A DNA stretch of 19,014 nt from an uncultured Methanofollis sp. (GTDB taxonomy: Archaea; Halobacteriota; Methanomicrobia; Methanomicrobiales; Methanofollaceae): NCBI RefSeq assembly GCF_937919355.1, contig NZ_CALFSA010000001.1, positions 1-19,014 of the forward strand, given 5' to 3'. Every line of letters starts with the position of its first letter. The first letter of the stretch is position 1. This document shows, piece by piece, positions 6,374 to 14,598 of this stretch. The notes beneath the pieces were generated by a model, which saw nothing but the letters and a program-made list of their open reading frames with translations, was not told the origin of the DNA and searched no databases. The position numbers and the translations under genes were made by a program.

Positions 6374-9300
6374 TCACTCCGCCATCGGCGCCAGCCTCTC
6401 CCTCTTTTTGATAACTCTGTACACCCCGCGGGGGGCGACGACCTCGAAGCGTGCGCCCTCTCCTGGTCGGCCCGTCTCCCTGATCGAAAGACCCGTGATC
6501 GCCAGGATCTCGCAGGAGAGGTAGAGGCCGAGGCCCGTGTTCTTGTAGTACTCCCGGCGAAAGATCGCCTCCTTGACATGCGCCGGGATGCCGACGCCGT
6601 CGTCCTCGCAGACGAGGGTGAACCCCTCCTCGTCCTCGCGGCCTGAGAACCTGATCTCCGTGATCTTTTCCCCGTACCTGAGGGCGTTGTCCACAAGGTT
6701 GAAGAAGACCTTTTCGAGGAGCGGGTCGGCGTAGACCTCGACATCCTCGAACTCGATGGAGAGTCTGACCCTGCCGAGGTCGAGGCCGCGGACGGCGCGG
6801 GCGATGACCCGGTGCACGTCCTGCCATTGCGGAGCGGTGACGCCGATATTCTGATAATCACGGGTGAACTCGATCTGGCGCTGGATCACCCCGGCGGCCG
6901 TCTCCTCCCTGTTGATATACTCAAGCAGCGTCGGGTCGGTCGTCTCCATGCGGGCGAGTTCCATATACCCCCGCAGCACCGTGATCTGGTTCAGGATGTC
7001 GTGCCGCGTGATGCTGGAGAGGAGGTTGAGTTTTTTGTTCGCCGTCTGGACCGCTGTCTCCGCCTGCTTGCGCCCGGTGATGTCCCGCGCCACGAGGACC
7101 ACCGAGTCCTCCGTCATTGGCGAGATGACGGCGGCAAACCAGATCTCCTGCCTCCCGGCCCGCATCCCGTACTCGATCGCCACCGGTTCCCCTGTCTCCA
7201 GTGCCTGCCTGATGGCGCCGGGGACCGCCCCCGCCTGCATGAGGGGGAAGACCTCGTCGAGTTTTTTGCCGCGCACCTCGCCCTTCGGCCTGGAGTGAGG
7301 GGGAGGGTTTGTCGGCGCGACCTTCAGGCAGCGTCCCTCCGCATCGAGGACGACGACGACGTCGGTCATGCCCGAGAGCACCGCCCTCAACTCGGTCTCC
7401 GACGCGCTGAGCGCCTCCTCGGCCTGCCTGCGCACGATGTACTCCCCTATCCTCTGGGCAATGCTGGCGATGAAACTCCGCTCTTCTTTTAAAAACGGCC
7501 CCTCGTCGCACTCCGGCCGTTCTTCCAGGTACCCGACCTCGACTCTGCCCGCCTCCCTGTCATTGACTCTGATTGGCTGGCGCTGCATCCACGCCGTCTC
7601 CCTGAAGGCGGAGGTCTGATACACCTTCCCGTCCAGGGTGATCCGGGCAACCGTTACCTCCGGGTACTGCCATGCCCCCGGTATGACACCCACGATCGTC
7701 TGCATCTGTGCATCGAACCCTGTCTCGGGTCTGCCCAGGATCTTCGAGACCGTGTACAGGCACTTCAGTTCTTTGACCCGCTCGTTCAGGTCGTAGGTCT
7801 TCTTCTTCAGCGCTTTTTCGGCGTCCCTGCGTGCCGTGATATCGCGGACGATCGCCAGGACATATGTGCCGTCTCCCATCTGGATGCGGTTCAGGCTCAC
7901 CTCGACGTCGAAAGGTCGATTGTCACGTGTGCGGCAGCTGCACTCAAAGAACTGCGCCTCCCCCGCGAGCGCCTCCCTGATCTTCCCGGCGACCTTCTCC
8001 TTCGAGTCCGAACCGTCGGGCTGGACCTGCGGCGCGAAGGCCGAGATTGTGTTGCCGACAAAATCCTCCCGCGTGCACCCGAACATCTCCAGGGCCCGCG
8101 AGTTGCAGTCGGTGACCAGGCCGTCCCGGATAAGGATGATGGCGTCGTAGGCATACTCGAAGAGCGACCTGTACTTGACCTCGCTCTCCTTGAGTGCCTG
8201 CTCTGCATGCCTGAGGTCGGTGATGTCGTGCATACCCTCGATAGCGCCGGCGATGTCACCCGAGTCGTTGTACAGGGGTGTCGCAAACGCCTGCAGGATC
8301 ATCTCCCTCCCCCGCGGTCGCGCTTCGGCGCTCTCTGCAATGAGGAAACCGTCGCGTCGCCTGACCCGCGTATACCCACACCTCTCCAGTTCCTCCGGGG
8401 AGGCGGAGACGAGGTCGAGGAGGAAGGGCCTCCGGTCGCCATAGAAGGGGAGGGAATACGCACACTTCCCCTTCCCGATGATCTCGGCCGCCGGGACACC
8501 TGTCATCTCCTCGATCGCCCTGTTCCAGGCGATCACCTTCCCTTCACGGTCGACGGCGAAGATCGCATCAGGTATGGCATGGATCAGGTCGGCAAGATGG
8601 CGTGTCTCCTCGGCTTTTTTCCGCTCGGTGATGTCCACGATGGCCACAATGCTCTGGCGTACCCCCGGCATCATCGCAACGGTGACAAGAACGCTCCTGA
8701 CACTCCTGTGCCTGTCGCGGAGATGGCATTCGAAGACACGGGGGGCGAGATCAGACCCTGACCAGCGCAGACGGTTGTACTCCATCATCCACTCCAGTTC
8801 TGCCGGGTCAGCCACAAATCCCGTCCAGCTCATCCTGCCTTCCACGTCTTCCTTCGTAAACCCGCTGATCTTCTCGAACTCCCTGTTGACAAGGGAGATC
8901 GTGGTGTCCTCCTCGACGATGATCAGGGGACTGCCGCTGTTCTCGAAGAGTGTCCTGTACCTGTCTTCAGACGCCTTCAACGCTTCTTCGGCCTTCTTGA
9001 GTTCTGAGATGTCGGTGATGACGTCGGCCAGGTAGAGGGGCCTTCCGAGGTCGTCGCGTATAACAAAAAAGTTTTCAAGGGTGGAGATACTGTCCCCCTC
9101 CGTGCTGACGAGGCAGAGTTCACCCACCCACTGCCCTTCTTCGATAACCGCAGGGATGATCTCCTTCTCCAGTCTCTCCGCGATCTCTTCGGGGTAATAC
9201 CTGTAGAAGAAAGTGCCCTGGACGTCAACCGGTTTTGTCTTTCCAAGCAGGCGGCAGAGCGTGGGGTTGGCATAGGTGATGCTGCCGTCCAGCGTCGCCA

Positions 9301-11002
9301 TCCCGAAGCCCTGCCCGGACGCTTCGGCGAAACGCTGGAAGATCCGTATCCTCTCCTCTGCCTGTTTCCGCTCGGTGACGTCTTCGAGCGTCTCCACGGC
9401 GCCGATCACCTCTCCCTCTTCGTCCCTGATCAGGGCCGCGGTGAAGTACAGCCATGTCCCGTCCTCGCCGAGGGAGGGGAAGAAGTCGGTCGCCTCGTAG
9501 GCGCCCCTCACCAGACCCGACGGTGCGTACTTCCCTTTATACCAGCGGGCGATCATGCCCTCGTCGCCTTCGCCGTCGATGAGCAGGTCTGCAAGGCACG
9601 GCCTCTCATCGGGATAGAATGCCCGCCAGTGTTCGGTCGTGCCGAGGATATCCCCGGTCTTGATGCCGCTGTACGCCTCCAGCGCCCCGTTCCAGTACAC
9701 CACGCGGTGGTTTTGGTCGATCGCGAACTGCGGGATAGGTGACCCCTTTGCGATCGCGTGGAGACGGGCGGACTCCGCCTGCCTGTAAAGGGTGATGTCC
9801 CTGAGCGACTCGATCGCCCCGATGATCTCTCCCTGCCTGTTGTAGAGAGGTGACGCCTTTCCCCAGAGGGAGGCCCCGTGCCCTTCGTTCAGGGAGGGGA
9901 TGGTCATCTCGGCGACAACAGTGTCGCCCTCCCGCCTGAACGTCTCGTACGGCACCTCGGGTTCGGCGTCGGGGTTCACGACGAGGTCGATGAGGCCGGA
10001 TATCGGTTCCCCGTAGAAGGGGACGGCATAGGCGTGGTCCCCTTTTCCAAGCATCTCCTCCTTTCTCATCCCGGTCATCTCTTCGATGGCGCGGTTCCAC
10101 GCGATGATCTTCCCCTCCGTGTCGATGACGAAGGTTGCGTCGGGGAGGAAGTCGACGATGTCGAGGAGTTTCTGGTGGGCCGCCTCTCTCTCCTCCTCGG
10201 CCTTCTTCCGCTCGGTGACATCCCTGATCGACTCGATCGCACCCGTGACGTTTCCCTTTGTGTCGTACAACGGGGAGGCGATGAACCAGAGATAGGCGCC
10301 TCGACCGCCGTACAGGTTGGGGATGAAATATTCGGAGACGAGTCTGTTCCCGCTCTGGACGACATGGGGGTATCTCTTCCTGATCTCCTCGTCGTCTCTC
10401 AGGACGAGGTCGATCAGGATGGGGCGCCTCCCCCCGTACAGGGGAATGCCGTACTCGAAGTCGCCCTTTCCCAGGATCTCTTCCTTCCTGACGCCGGTCA
10501 TCTCCTCCATCGCCCTGTTCCAGGCGATCACCCTCCCTTCGAGGTCGATGGCGAAGGTTGCGTCGGGGAGGAAGTTTATGACGTCGGCCATTTGCTGCCT
10601 GGACTCCGCGAGTTCGTCCCGCGTCTGTTTTCGTTCGATGGCGATCCTGGTCTTGTGTTCGAGTTCGGCGAACTGGGAGACAGGGTCACCCCCTTTCTGG
10701 AGATAGGAATCCGCCCCCCTGTTCAGGGCCTCGATCACCACCTCTTCCCTCCCTTTGCCCGTGAAGAGGATGAAGGGGAGGTCGCCGAAATGGGTGCGGA
10801 TATATTTGAGGAGTTCAATGCCGTCCATGCCGGGCATCTGGTAGTCCGATATGATGCCGTCATATCTCCCGGTTTCCATCCGCGTGATCGCCTCTGCGGC
10901 CGAGAGTGCGGTGTCGACGGAGAGGTTTCCCGATTGCTCAAGGAAGAGTCTGCCTATGTCGAGAAGTGCAGGTTCATCGTCAACGTAGAGAACCGAATAC
11001 AT
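6374..11002 (-). CDS. Soluble multi-PAS sensor histidine kinase with N-terminal response-regulator receiver domain
   Basis: This 1542-residue signalling protein has, in order: a receiver domain (residues 1-120; phospho-acceptor Asp53 in IISDYQMPGMDG, acidic pair Asp8-Asp9, Lys of LQKG); PAS domains at roughly 135-260, 275-400, 405-540, 548-665, 670-790, 795-925 and 930-1060; a GAF-like domain (1075-1187); an eighth PAS (1200-1310); and a kinase core. His1334 in SITRHDILNQ is the phosphorylation site, Asn1439 in NLVDNALRYG marks the N box, and DDGVGIP and GLGLYLS are ATP-lid glycine boxes. There is no membrane segment, so it should sense cytoplasmic signals. PAS 1, 2 and 6 are closely similar. 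The frame opens at 11101, but ATG 11002 begins the receiver directly (MYSVLYVDDEP) and lies about 20 bases after the predicted transcription start. No partner response regulator is adjacent. The signal is unknown. Confidence 0.93.
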   Translation of the reverse strand: MYSVLYVDDEPALLDIGRLFLEQSGNLSVDTALSAAEAITRMETGRYDGIISDYQMPGMDGIELLKYIRTHFGDLPFILFTGKGREEVVIEALNRGADSYLQKGGDPVSQFAELEHKTRIAIERKQTRDELAESRQQMADVINFLPDATFAIDLEGRVIAWNRAMEEMTGVRKEEILGKGDFEYGIPLYGGRRPILIDLVLRDDEEIRKRYPHVVQSGNRLVSEYFIPNLYGGRGAYLWFIASPLYDTKGNVTGAIESIRDVTERKKAEEEREAAHQKLLDIVDFLPDATFVIDTEGKIIAWNRAIEEMTGMRKEEMLGKGDHAYAVPFYGEPISGLIDLVVNPDAEPEVPYETFRREGDTVVAEMTIPSLNEGHGASLWGKASPLYNRQGEIIGAIESLRDITLYRQAESARLHAIAKGSPIPQFAIDQNHRVVYWNGALEAYSGIKTGDILGTTEHWRAFYPDERPCLADLLIDGEGDEGMIARWYKGKYAPSGLVRGAYEATDFFPSLGEDGTWLYFTAALIRDEEGEVIGAVETLEDVTERKQAEERIRIFQRFAEASGQGFGMATLDGSITYANPTLCRLLGKTKPVDVQGTFFYRYYPEEIAERLEKEIIPAVIEEGQWVGELCLVSTEGDSISTLENFFVIRDDLGRPLYLADVITDISELKKAEEALKASEDRYRTLFENSGSPLIIVEEDTTISLVNREFEKISGFTKEDVEGRMSWTGFVADPAELEWMMEYNRLRWSGSDLAPRVFECHLRDRHRSVRSVLVTVAMMPGVRQSIVAIVDITERKKAEETRHLADLIHAIPDAIFAVDREGKVIAWNRAIEEMTGVPAAEIIGKGKCAYSLPFYGDRRPFLLDLVSASPEELERCGYTRVRRRDGFLIAESAEARPRGREMILQAFATPLYNDSGDIAGAIEGMHDITDLRHAEQALKESEVKYRSLFEYAYDAIILIRDGLVTDCNSRALEMFGCTREDFVGNTISAFAPQVQPDGSDSKEKVAGKIREALAGEAQFFECSCRTRDNRPFDVEVSLNRIQMGDGTYVLAIVRDITARRDAEKALKKKTYDLNERVKELKCLYTVSKILGRPETGFDAQMQTIVGVIPGAWQYPEVTVARITLDGKVYQTSAFRETAWMQRQPIRVNDREAGRVEVGYLEERPECDEGPFLKEERSFIASIAQRIGEYIVRRQAEEALSASETELRAVLSGMTDVVVVLDAEGRCLKVAPTNPPPHSRPKGEVRGKKLDEVFPLMQAGAVPGAIRQALETGEPVAIEYGMRAGRQEIWFAAVISPMTEDSVVLVARDITGRKQAETAVQTANKKLNLLSSITRHDILNQITVLRGYMELARMETTDPTLLEYINREETAAGVIQRQIEFTRDYQNIGVTAPQWQDVHRVIARAVRGLDLGRVRLSIEFEDVEVYADPLLEKVFFNLVDNALRYGEKITEIRFSGREDEEGFTLVCEDDGVGIPAHVKEAIFRREYYKNTGLGLYLSCEILAITGLSIRETGRPGEGARFEVVAPRGVYRVIKKRERLAPMAE

Positions 11003-11042
11003 GGGTGCCGACCCCGGTCTGGCGGTCATTTTTCCCGGTCGC

Positions 11043-11052
11043 TCTATATCAG
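11043..11052 (-). promoter_or_regulatory. Possible TATA box of the multi-PAS kinase gene
   Basis: The minus strand reads CTGATATAGA here. Transcription would start near 11021, giving a short leader of about 20 bases before ATG 11002. This argues against the upstream in-frame ATG at 11029. Confidence 0.4.
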
Positions 11053-11132
11053 TCTGCCGATGACGGTGCATGTCCCCGCGGCTATCTCTGTCTGCATACA
11101 TTCATGATGCCTGAGTGGATCAGCACCGTACA

Positions 11133-11142
11133 GGGGGGATGA
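11133..11142 (+). promoter_or_regulatory. Ribosome-binding site of the DUF2121 gene
   Basis: GGGGGGATGA ends a few bases before ATG 11147 and can pair with the 16S rRNA 3' end. It decides the start. An upstream GCATACATT at about 11094-11102 could be the matching TATA box. Confidence 0.5.
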
Positions 11143-11146
11143 TGCA

Positions 11147-11773
11147 ATGAGTCTTGTGATTGCCTTTGTCGGATCGAAGGGCACCGTGATGGCGGGCGAC
11201 ATGCGGGAGATCTTTTTCTGGGACGACGAGACTGCCATCCCGGCGCTGGAAAAGGAACTGTACGGCGGGGGGATCGTGACCGACGACGACCTGTACAGGC
11301 GGGCCGGGGCGCTCGGCGTGGGAGTTGTCATCAGGGACGGCCGGGAGAAGGTGAGAGAGGAGGACGGTGTCCTTGTCGGCGAGGTACGGGAGATGGTGGG
11401 CGGGCGTGTCAGGTCGCGGAGGCTCTATGCCACGGCAGGGAGGTACGCCCTTGCCGAGTTCGAGGGGTCGGTCGGCAGGGTGACGGGAAAGGGGGCAGGC
11501 AGCACGTTTGTCGTCCTCGGGAACAGGATCGCACAGGAGATCGCCCTCGCATCCATCAGGGAGGGGTGGAAGGACGGCGGCATGGAAGACGCGGTCAGGG
11601 TGATCATCCTGGCGATGAAGAAGGCGGCGGCGTCGACCGCCTCGGTGAGCAAAAGGTTTGTCCTGATCGGGACGGAGGCCGGGGCCGACCTCGACGCTCT
11701 CCTCGCCCGCGACCTCGGGGAGAGAGAGGTATCTCTGGCAGACCCCTGCGGTACCTCTCATAAAAAAGCCTGA
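11147..11773 (+). CDS. DUF2121 family protein of methanogens, predicted proteasome-beta-like Ntn-hydrolase
   Basis: The N-terminus (MSLVIAFVGSKGTVMAGDMR) is that of the uncharacterised DUF2121/COG4079 family known from methanogens; the assignment is from memory. The 208-residue protein has no signal peptide or membrane helix. My own reading is that it has the proteasome beta-subunit layout. If Met1 is removed, Ser2 aligns with the catalytic Thr1, Asp18 with the conserved acidic residue 17, and Arg20 with Arg19. The GAGSTFVVLG stretch near 118 and the helix GMEDAVRVIILAMKKAAASTASVSKRFVLI match the later GSGS and EAV...A...A motifs of that fold. Lys33 has no clear counterpart. It is divergent from the kinase and convergent with the RRM gene, with a strong hairpin between. 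The substrate is unknown. Confidence 0.8.
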   Translation: MSLVIAFVGSKGTVMAGDMREIFFWDDETAIPALEKELYGGGIVTDDDLYRRAGALGVGVVIRDGREKVREEDGVLVGEVREMVGGRVRSRRLYATAGRYALAEFEGSVGRVTGKGAGSTFVVLGNRIAQEIALASIREGWKDGGMEDAVRVIILAMKKAAASTASVSKRFVLIGTEAGADLDALLARDLGEREVSLADPCGTSHKKA

Positions 11774-11780
11774 ATGTGTG

Positions 11781-11806
11781 TCCCCTACCCAAAAGGGATC
11801 AGGGGA
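11781..11806. terminator. Perfect hairpin between convergent genes, probable bidirectional 3' structure
   Basis: TCCCCT (11781-11786) pairs with AGGGGA (11801-11806), and inside it CCC (11788-11790) pairs with GGG (11795-11797) around an AAAA loop. It sits in the 38-base gap between the DUF2121 stop and the RRM stop. No T-run follows directly, so it may protect 3' ends rather than terminate by itself. Confidence 0.55.
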
Positions 11807-11811
11807 ATGGC

Positions 11812-12078
11812 CTAATATCTCGGGTATTCCCGTTTCGGGCGGGGCGGTTGGGCCTCTTCCACCCGCAGGGTGCGCCCGACGAACACGGTCCCGTTCAGGG
11901 CTTCTTTCGCCTTCTCAGCCGTCTCCGTTGTGGTCATCTCGACAAACCCGAATCCCTTGTCCCCAATAATTTTGACGCTTTTTACTTCCCCGTAGCCTGA
12001 AAAGAGGTCTTTCAGATCGTCTTCGGTTACCGAATATGTCAGATTTCCGACATATAATCTGCTGGTTTCCATTTCCAT
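11812..12078 (-). CDS. RNA-binding protein with a single RRM domain
   Basis: The 88-residue protein is essentially one RNA recognition motif. RNP2 is LYVGNL (residues 8-13) and RNP1 is KGFGFVEM (about residues 41-48), with aromatic residues at the RNA-stacking positions (Tyr9, Phe43 and Phe45). It ends in a short basic, proline-rich tail (PPRPKREYPRY). This is the layout of the small RRM proteins of cyanobacteria and some methanogens; single-RRM proteins are rare in other archaea, so ancient transfer is plausible. ATG 12078 or the second ATG two codons later may be used. The AT-rich element at 12104-12115 suggests a nearly leaderless transcript. RNA targets are unknown. Confidence 0.93.
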   Translation of the reverse strand: MEMETSRLYVGNLTYSVTEDDLKDLFSGYGEVKSVKIIGDKGFGFVEMTTTETAEKAKEALNGTVFVGRTLRVEEAQPPRPKREYPRY

Positions 12079-12103
12079 CCCGCCGTTCCATGATCCTCCG
12101 CGG

Positions 12104-12115
12104 AGATAATAGTAT
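12104..12115 (-). promoter_or_regulatory. Possible TATA box of the RRM gene
   Basis: On the minus strand this reads GATACTATTATC, centred about 31 bases upstream of ATG 12078. It is the only AT-rich stretch in this part of the gap. Confidence 0.4.
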
Positions 12116-12331
12116 CCGCTCCCGGTGCCGCGGTGGTCTCTTCAGTATGGTGAGTGATCAGGGGGTCCAGGAGAATGGCAGGGTGGGGATAGGGGGAGAG
12201 ACCCGTGCGCCCTGATCGTACGAACGATGTACGGGCCCGAAGCAGTCTATGGCCCTATCATTGAGCCTTCGATATTTTAGGGGTTCTGCAGTGGGGAGCG
12301 TCGATCAACCGCCTTCCCCAAAACACAGGCC

Positions 12332-12354
12332 GGGGTCTTTGCCCCCCAGACCCC
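12332..12354. repeat. C-rich hairpin element
   Basis: GGGGTCT (12332-12338) and AGACCCC (12348-12354) form a perfect 7-bp stem around the nine-base loop TTGCCCCCC. A hairpin of the same design lies at 18943-18963. Confidence 0.6.
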
Positions 12355-12521
12355 CGACTCCCACCTGCGATTGGCCCCGGGGAAGCAGAGCGGAGATCTT
12401 GAAGAGGTCCCTCTTATCCTGATGTCAGGGGACGACCAGAGAGAGTCGAGAAAATCTATGGTGCGCCACAGACAGACATTTTCGAGAGGGGAGACCCGCG
12501 CCCCCCGTCTTGCCCATCCAG

Positions 12522-12537
12522 AAAAAAAAGAAAATTA
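12522..12537 (-). terminator. T-tract terminator of the acyl-CoA synthetase gene
   Basis: On the minus strand the stop codon TAA runs straight into TTTTCTTTTTTTTC. This is a strong archaeal-type poly-T terminator. Confidence 0.65.
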
Positions 12538-14598
12538 TGGCAGTCCGATCGACCGCGCCCGGCAGCGCTGCCAGACGACACGGCCGACGACCTTGAACGT
12601 CTGTTCGAGTTCGTCGAAGTTCGGGACGTTGTGCTCCTTCAGGATCTTCTTGCCCGCGTCCATGCACTCGCCGCCGAGGAGCGTGCCGACGACGAGGTTG
12701 TCCGTCTTCCCGGTGAAGGTGACGATCTGCTTTGCAAGGGCGGCCGAGTCGAGGACCAGGTTCGGGAAACCGACGACGAAGGCGATGTCCCAGAGGTCGG
12801 AGTGCCGGGCCAGGATGTCGAAGACCTGCTCGAAACGCTTCTCTGAGGCGTCGCCGAGGAGGTCGAGGGGGTTTGCGTGGCTCCAGTAGTCCGGGAGGAT
12901 CTGGTTGAGTTCTTCCAGGATCCTGGGCGGGATGTCGATGAGGTCGACGCCGTACATCTCGGCATAGTCAGAGGAGAGGACGGCGAAACCGCCGGCGTTG
13001 GTGATGACGATCGCACGCCGTCCCTTCGGGTAACCGCTCGGCGATGCGCAGAGTTCGGCGACCTCGAAGGCGCCCCGCAGTGCCCTGACCGGGACCACGC
13101 CTGCCTCCCTGAAGGCCTCCATGTACACCTCATACGAGCCAGAGAGCGAACCCGTGTGGGAGGACGCCGCCTTCTGCCCCTTCTGCGAGGAGCCCGACTT
13201 GATCGCCACGACCGGCTTCTTCTTCGCCACCTCGCGCACGATCTCCATGAACTCCCTCCCGTCGGTGAGTTGTTCGATATAGAGGATGATCGCGCGGGTG
13301 CTCTTGTCCTGACCGACAAAGGTCAGGTAGTCGAGGAAGTCGAGGTCGGCCTGGTTGCCCACCGAGAAGACCGCCGAGAAGCCGATGTCCTGCTTGAGGC
13401 TCCAGTCCACGACGGTGTTGATGATGGCGCCGGACTGCGAGACGAAGGCGATCGAACCGGGGTTCGGCGACTCGTGCACATAGGTCGTGTCCAGGCCCCG
13501 CGGCGGGATGATCATGCCGAGACAGTTCGGGCCGATGATCCTGATATTGTACGAGCGTGCGATCTCGAGCATCCTGTCCTCAAGCACCTTGCCTTCGGGT
13601 CCTGTCTCCTTGAACCCGGCGGTGATGACCACGACAAGGGGTATGCCCTTCTCGCCGCACTCCTGCATCACCTTCGGCACCTGCACGGCCGGGACGGTGA
13701 TCACGGCAAGGTCGACCGGGTTCGGGATCGCCGTCACCGTCGGGTAGGCCTTGAGCCCCTGCACCTCGGTGCGCTTGTTGTTCACCGGGTAGATCTGGCC
13801 GGGGAAGTGGAGGAGGTTGTGGAGGACGGCGAAGCCCATCTTCGTCGGGTCGGACGAGGCGCCGATGACCGCAACCGACCGGGGGTTGAAGTACTCGGGC
13901 GGGACGTGCGAGCGTTCCTTCTTCGCGGGCGGGCGGTACTCGTCGTCGACGATGACCCGTGCGTCCACGGCGCAGGCGCCCGACTCGTAGAGCCTCAGGG
14001 GGTTGATGTCGAACTCCACGACCTGCGGGTTCTCCTCGAAGAACCGTGCGACGCCGCTGATGATCGTCACCAGGGCCTCCTCGTCCCTCGGCTTCATGCC
14101 GCGGTAGCCGCTGATGAGGGGGTAGGCCTTGATCTCGCGGACCATCGACCTGATCTCGTTCTCCGGGACTGGAACAATGCGGAGGGTGACGTCCTTCATC
14201 AGTTCGACGAGCGTCCCGCCCATACCGAAGGTGATCACCTTGCCGAAGGCCGGGTCTGTCTTGCCGCCCAGGATCAGTTCGAGGCCCGGCTGCGCCATCT
14301 CCTCGACGATGACGCCCCTGATCTCGGCTTCGGGGTTGTATGCCTTCGCTGACTCGACGATCTTCGTAAAAGCCTTCTTTGCTTCGTCTGCGCACGAGAT
14401 CCCCACCACCACACCGCCTGCATCGCTCTTGTGCACGATCTGGGGGGAGATAATCTTCATGACGACCGGGTATCCGCAGGCCGACGCCGCTTTGGATGCC
14501 TCTTCGGGACTGGTTACGATCTTGAAGCGGGGGGTCGGAACACCGTACTTCTGGAGGAGTTCGTACCCCTCTGCCTCGCTGAGCATTCTTTTTGCCAT
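12535..14598 (-). CDS. ADP-forming acetyl/acyl-CoA synthetase, fused beta-alpha form
   Basis: This enzyme interconverts acyl-CoA, ADP and phosphate with the free acid, CoA and ATP. The 687 residues start with an ATP-grasp (beta) domain (MAKRMLSEAEGYELLQKYGV; His56 in the conserved HKSDAGGV loop). From about residue 235 come the CoA-binding Rossmann domain (NPRSVAVIGASSDPTKMG) and the ligase domains. His481 in SSHTGSLSGS is the expected phospho-histidine. The order is beta then alpha, the reverse of the alpha-beta fusion of several other archaea. ATG 14598 has AGAGGAAG as ribosome-binding site; the frame continues to 14982 but that extension looks non-coding. It is divergent from the AMP-forming synthetase across a 474-bp gap. 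Acetate is the likely but unproven substrate; aryl or branched acids are alternatives. Confidence 0.9.
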   Translation of the reverse strand: MAKRMLSEAEGYELLQKYGVPTPRFKIVTSPEEASKAASACGYPVVMKIISPQIVHKSDAGGVVVGISCADEAKKAFTKIVESAKAYNPEAEIRGVIVEEMAQPGLELILGGKTDPAFGKVITFGMGGTLVELMKDVTLRIVPVPENEIRSMVREIKAYPLISGYRGMKPRDEEALVTIISGVARFFEENPQVVEFDINPLRLYESGACAVDARVIVDDEYRPPAKKERSHVPPEYFNPRSVAVIGASSDPTKMGFAVLHNLLHFPGQIYPVNNKRTEVQGLKAYPTVTAIPNPVDLAVITVPAVQVPKVMQECGEKGIPLVVVITAGFKETGPEGKVLEDRMLEIARSYNIRIIGPNCLGMIIPPRGLDTTYVHESPNPGSIAFVSQSGAIINTVVDWSLKQDIGFSAVFSVGNQADLDFLDYLTFVGQDKSTRAIILYIEQLTDGREFMEIVREVAKKKPVVAIKSGSSQKGQKAASSHTGSLSGSYEVYMEAFREAGVVPVRALRGAFEVAELCASPSGYPKGRRAIVITNAGGFAVLSSDYAEMYGVDLIDIPPRILEELNQILPDYWSHANPLDLLGDASEKRFEQVFDILARHSDLWDIAFVVGFPNLVLDSAALAKQIVTFTGKTDNLVVGTLLGGECMDAGKKILKEHNVPNFDELEQTFKVVGRVVWQRCRARSIGLP

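Larger units (their letters stand above)
12079..12534. other. 456-bp non-coding region with inverted repeats
   Basis: No open frame here has family features. The stretch holds the RRM promoter, CGTAC/GTACG arms at 12218-12234, a C-rich hairpin at 12332-12354, and two related GAGACCCG...CGCCC motifs at 12199-12213 and 12491-12502. Near its right end is the T-tract of the acyl-CoA synthetase gene. The repeats suggest a remnant of a dispersed intergenic element. Confidence 0.5.

Noticed and set aside
9878..11107. 409-codon plus-strand frame opposite the kinase
   Set aside because: It is an antisense shadow of the receiver and first PAS domains, whose motifs are clear on the minus strand.
12080..12105. 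GGAGG followed by ATG upstream of the RRM gene
   Set aside because: That ATG is out of frame with the RRM, and the predicted transcription start lies downstream of the GGAGG.
12371..12889. 172-codon plus-strand frame across the synthetase 3' end
   Set aside because: It crosses the hairpin-rich gap into the antisense of a real gene and has no domain.
12877..14352. 491-codon plus-strand frame opposite the ADP-forming synthetase
   Set aside because: Asp/Val/His/Arg-rich shadow with no recognisable domain; the minus strand encodes a complete enzyme.
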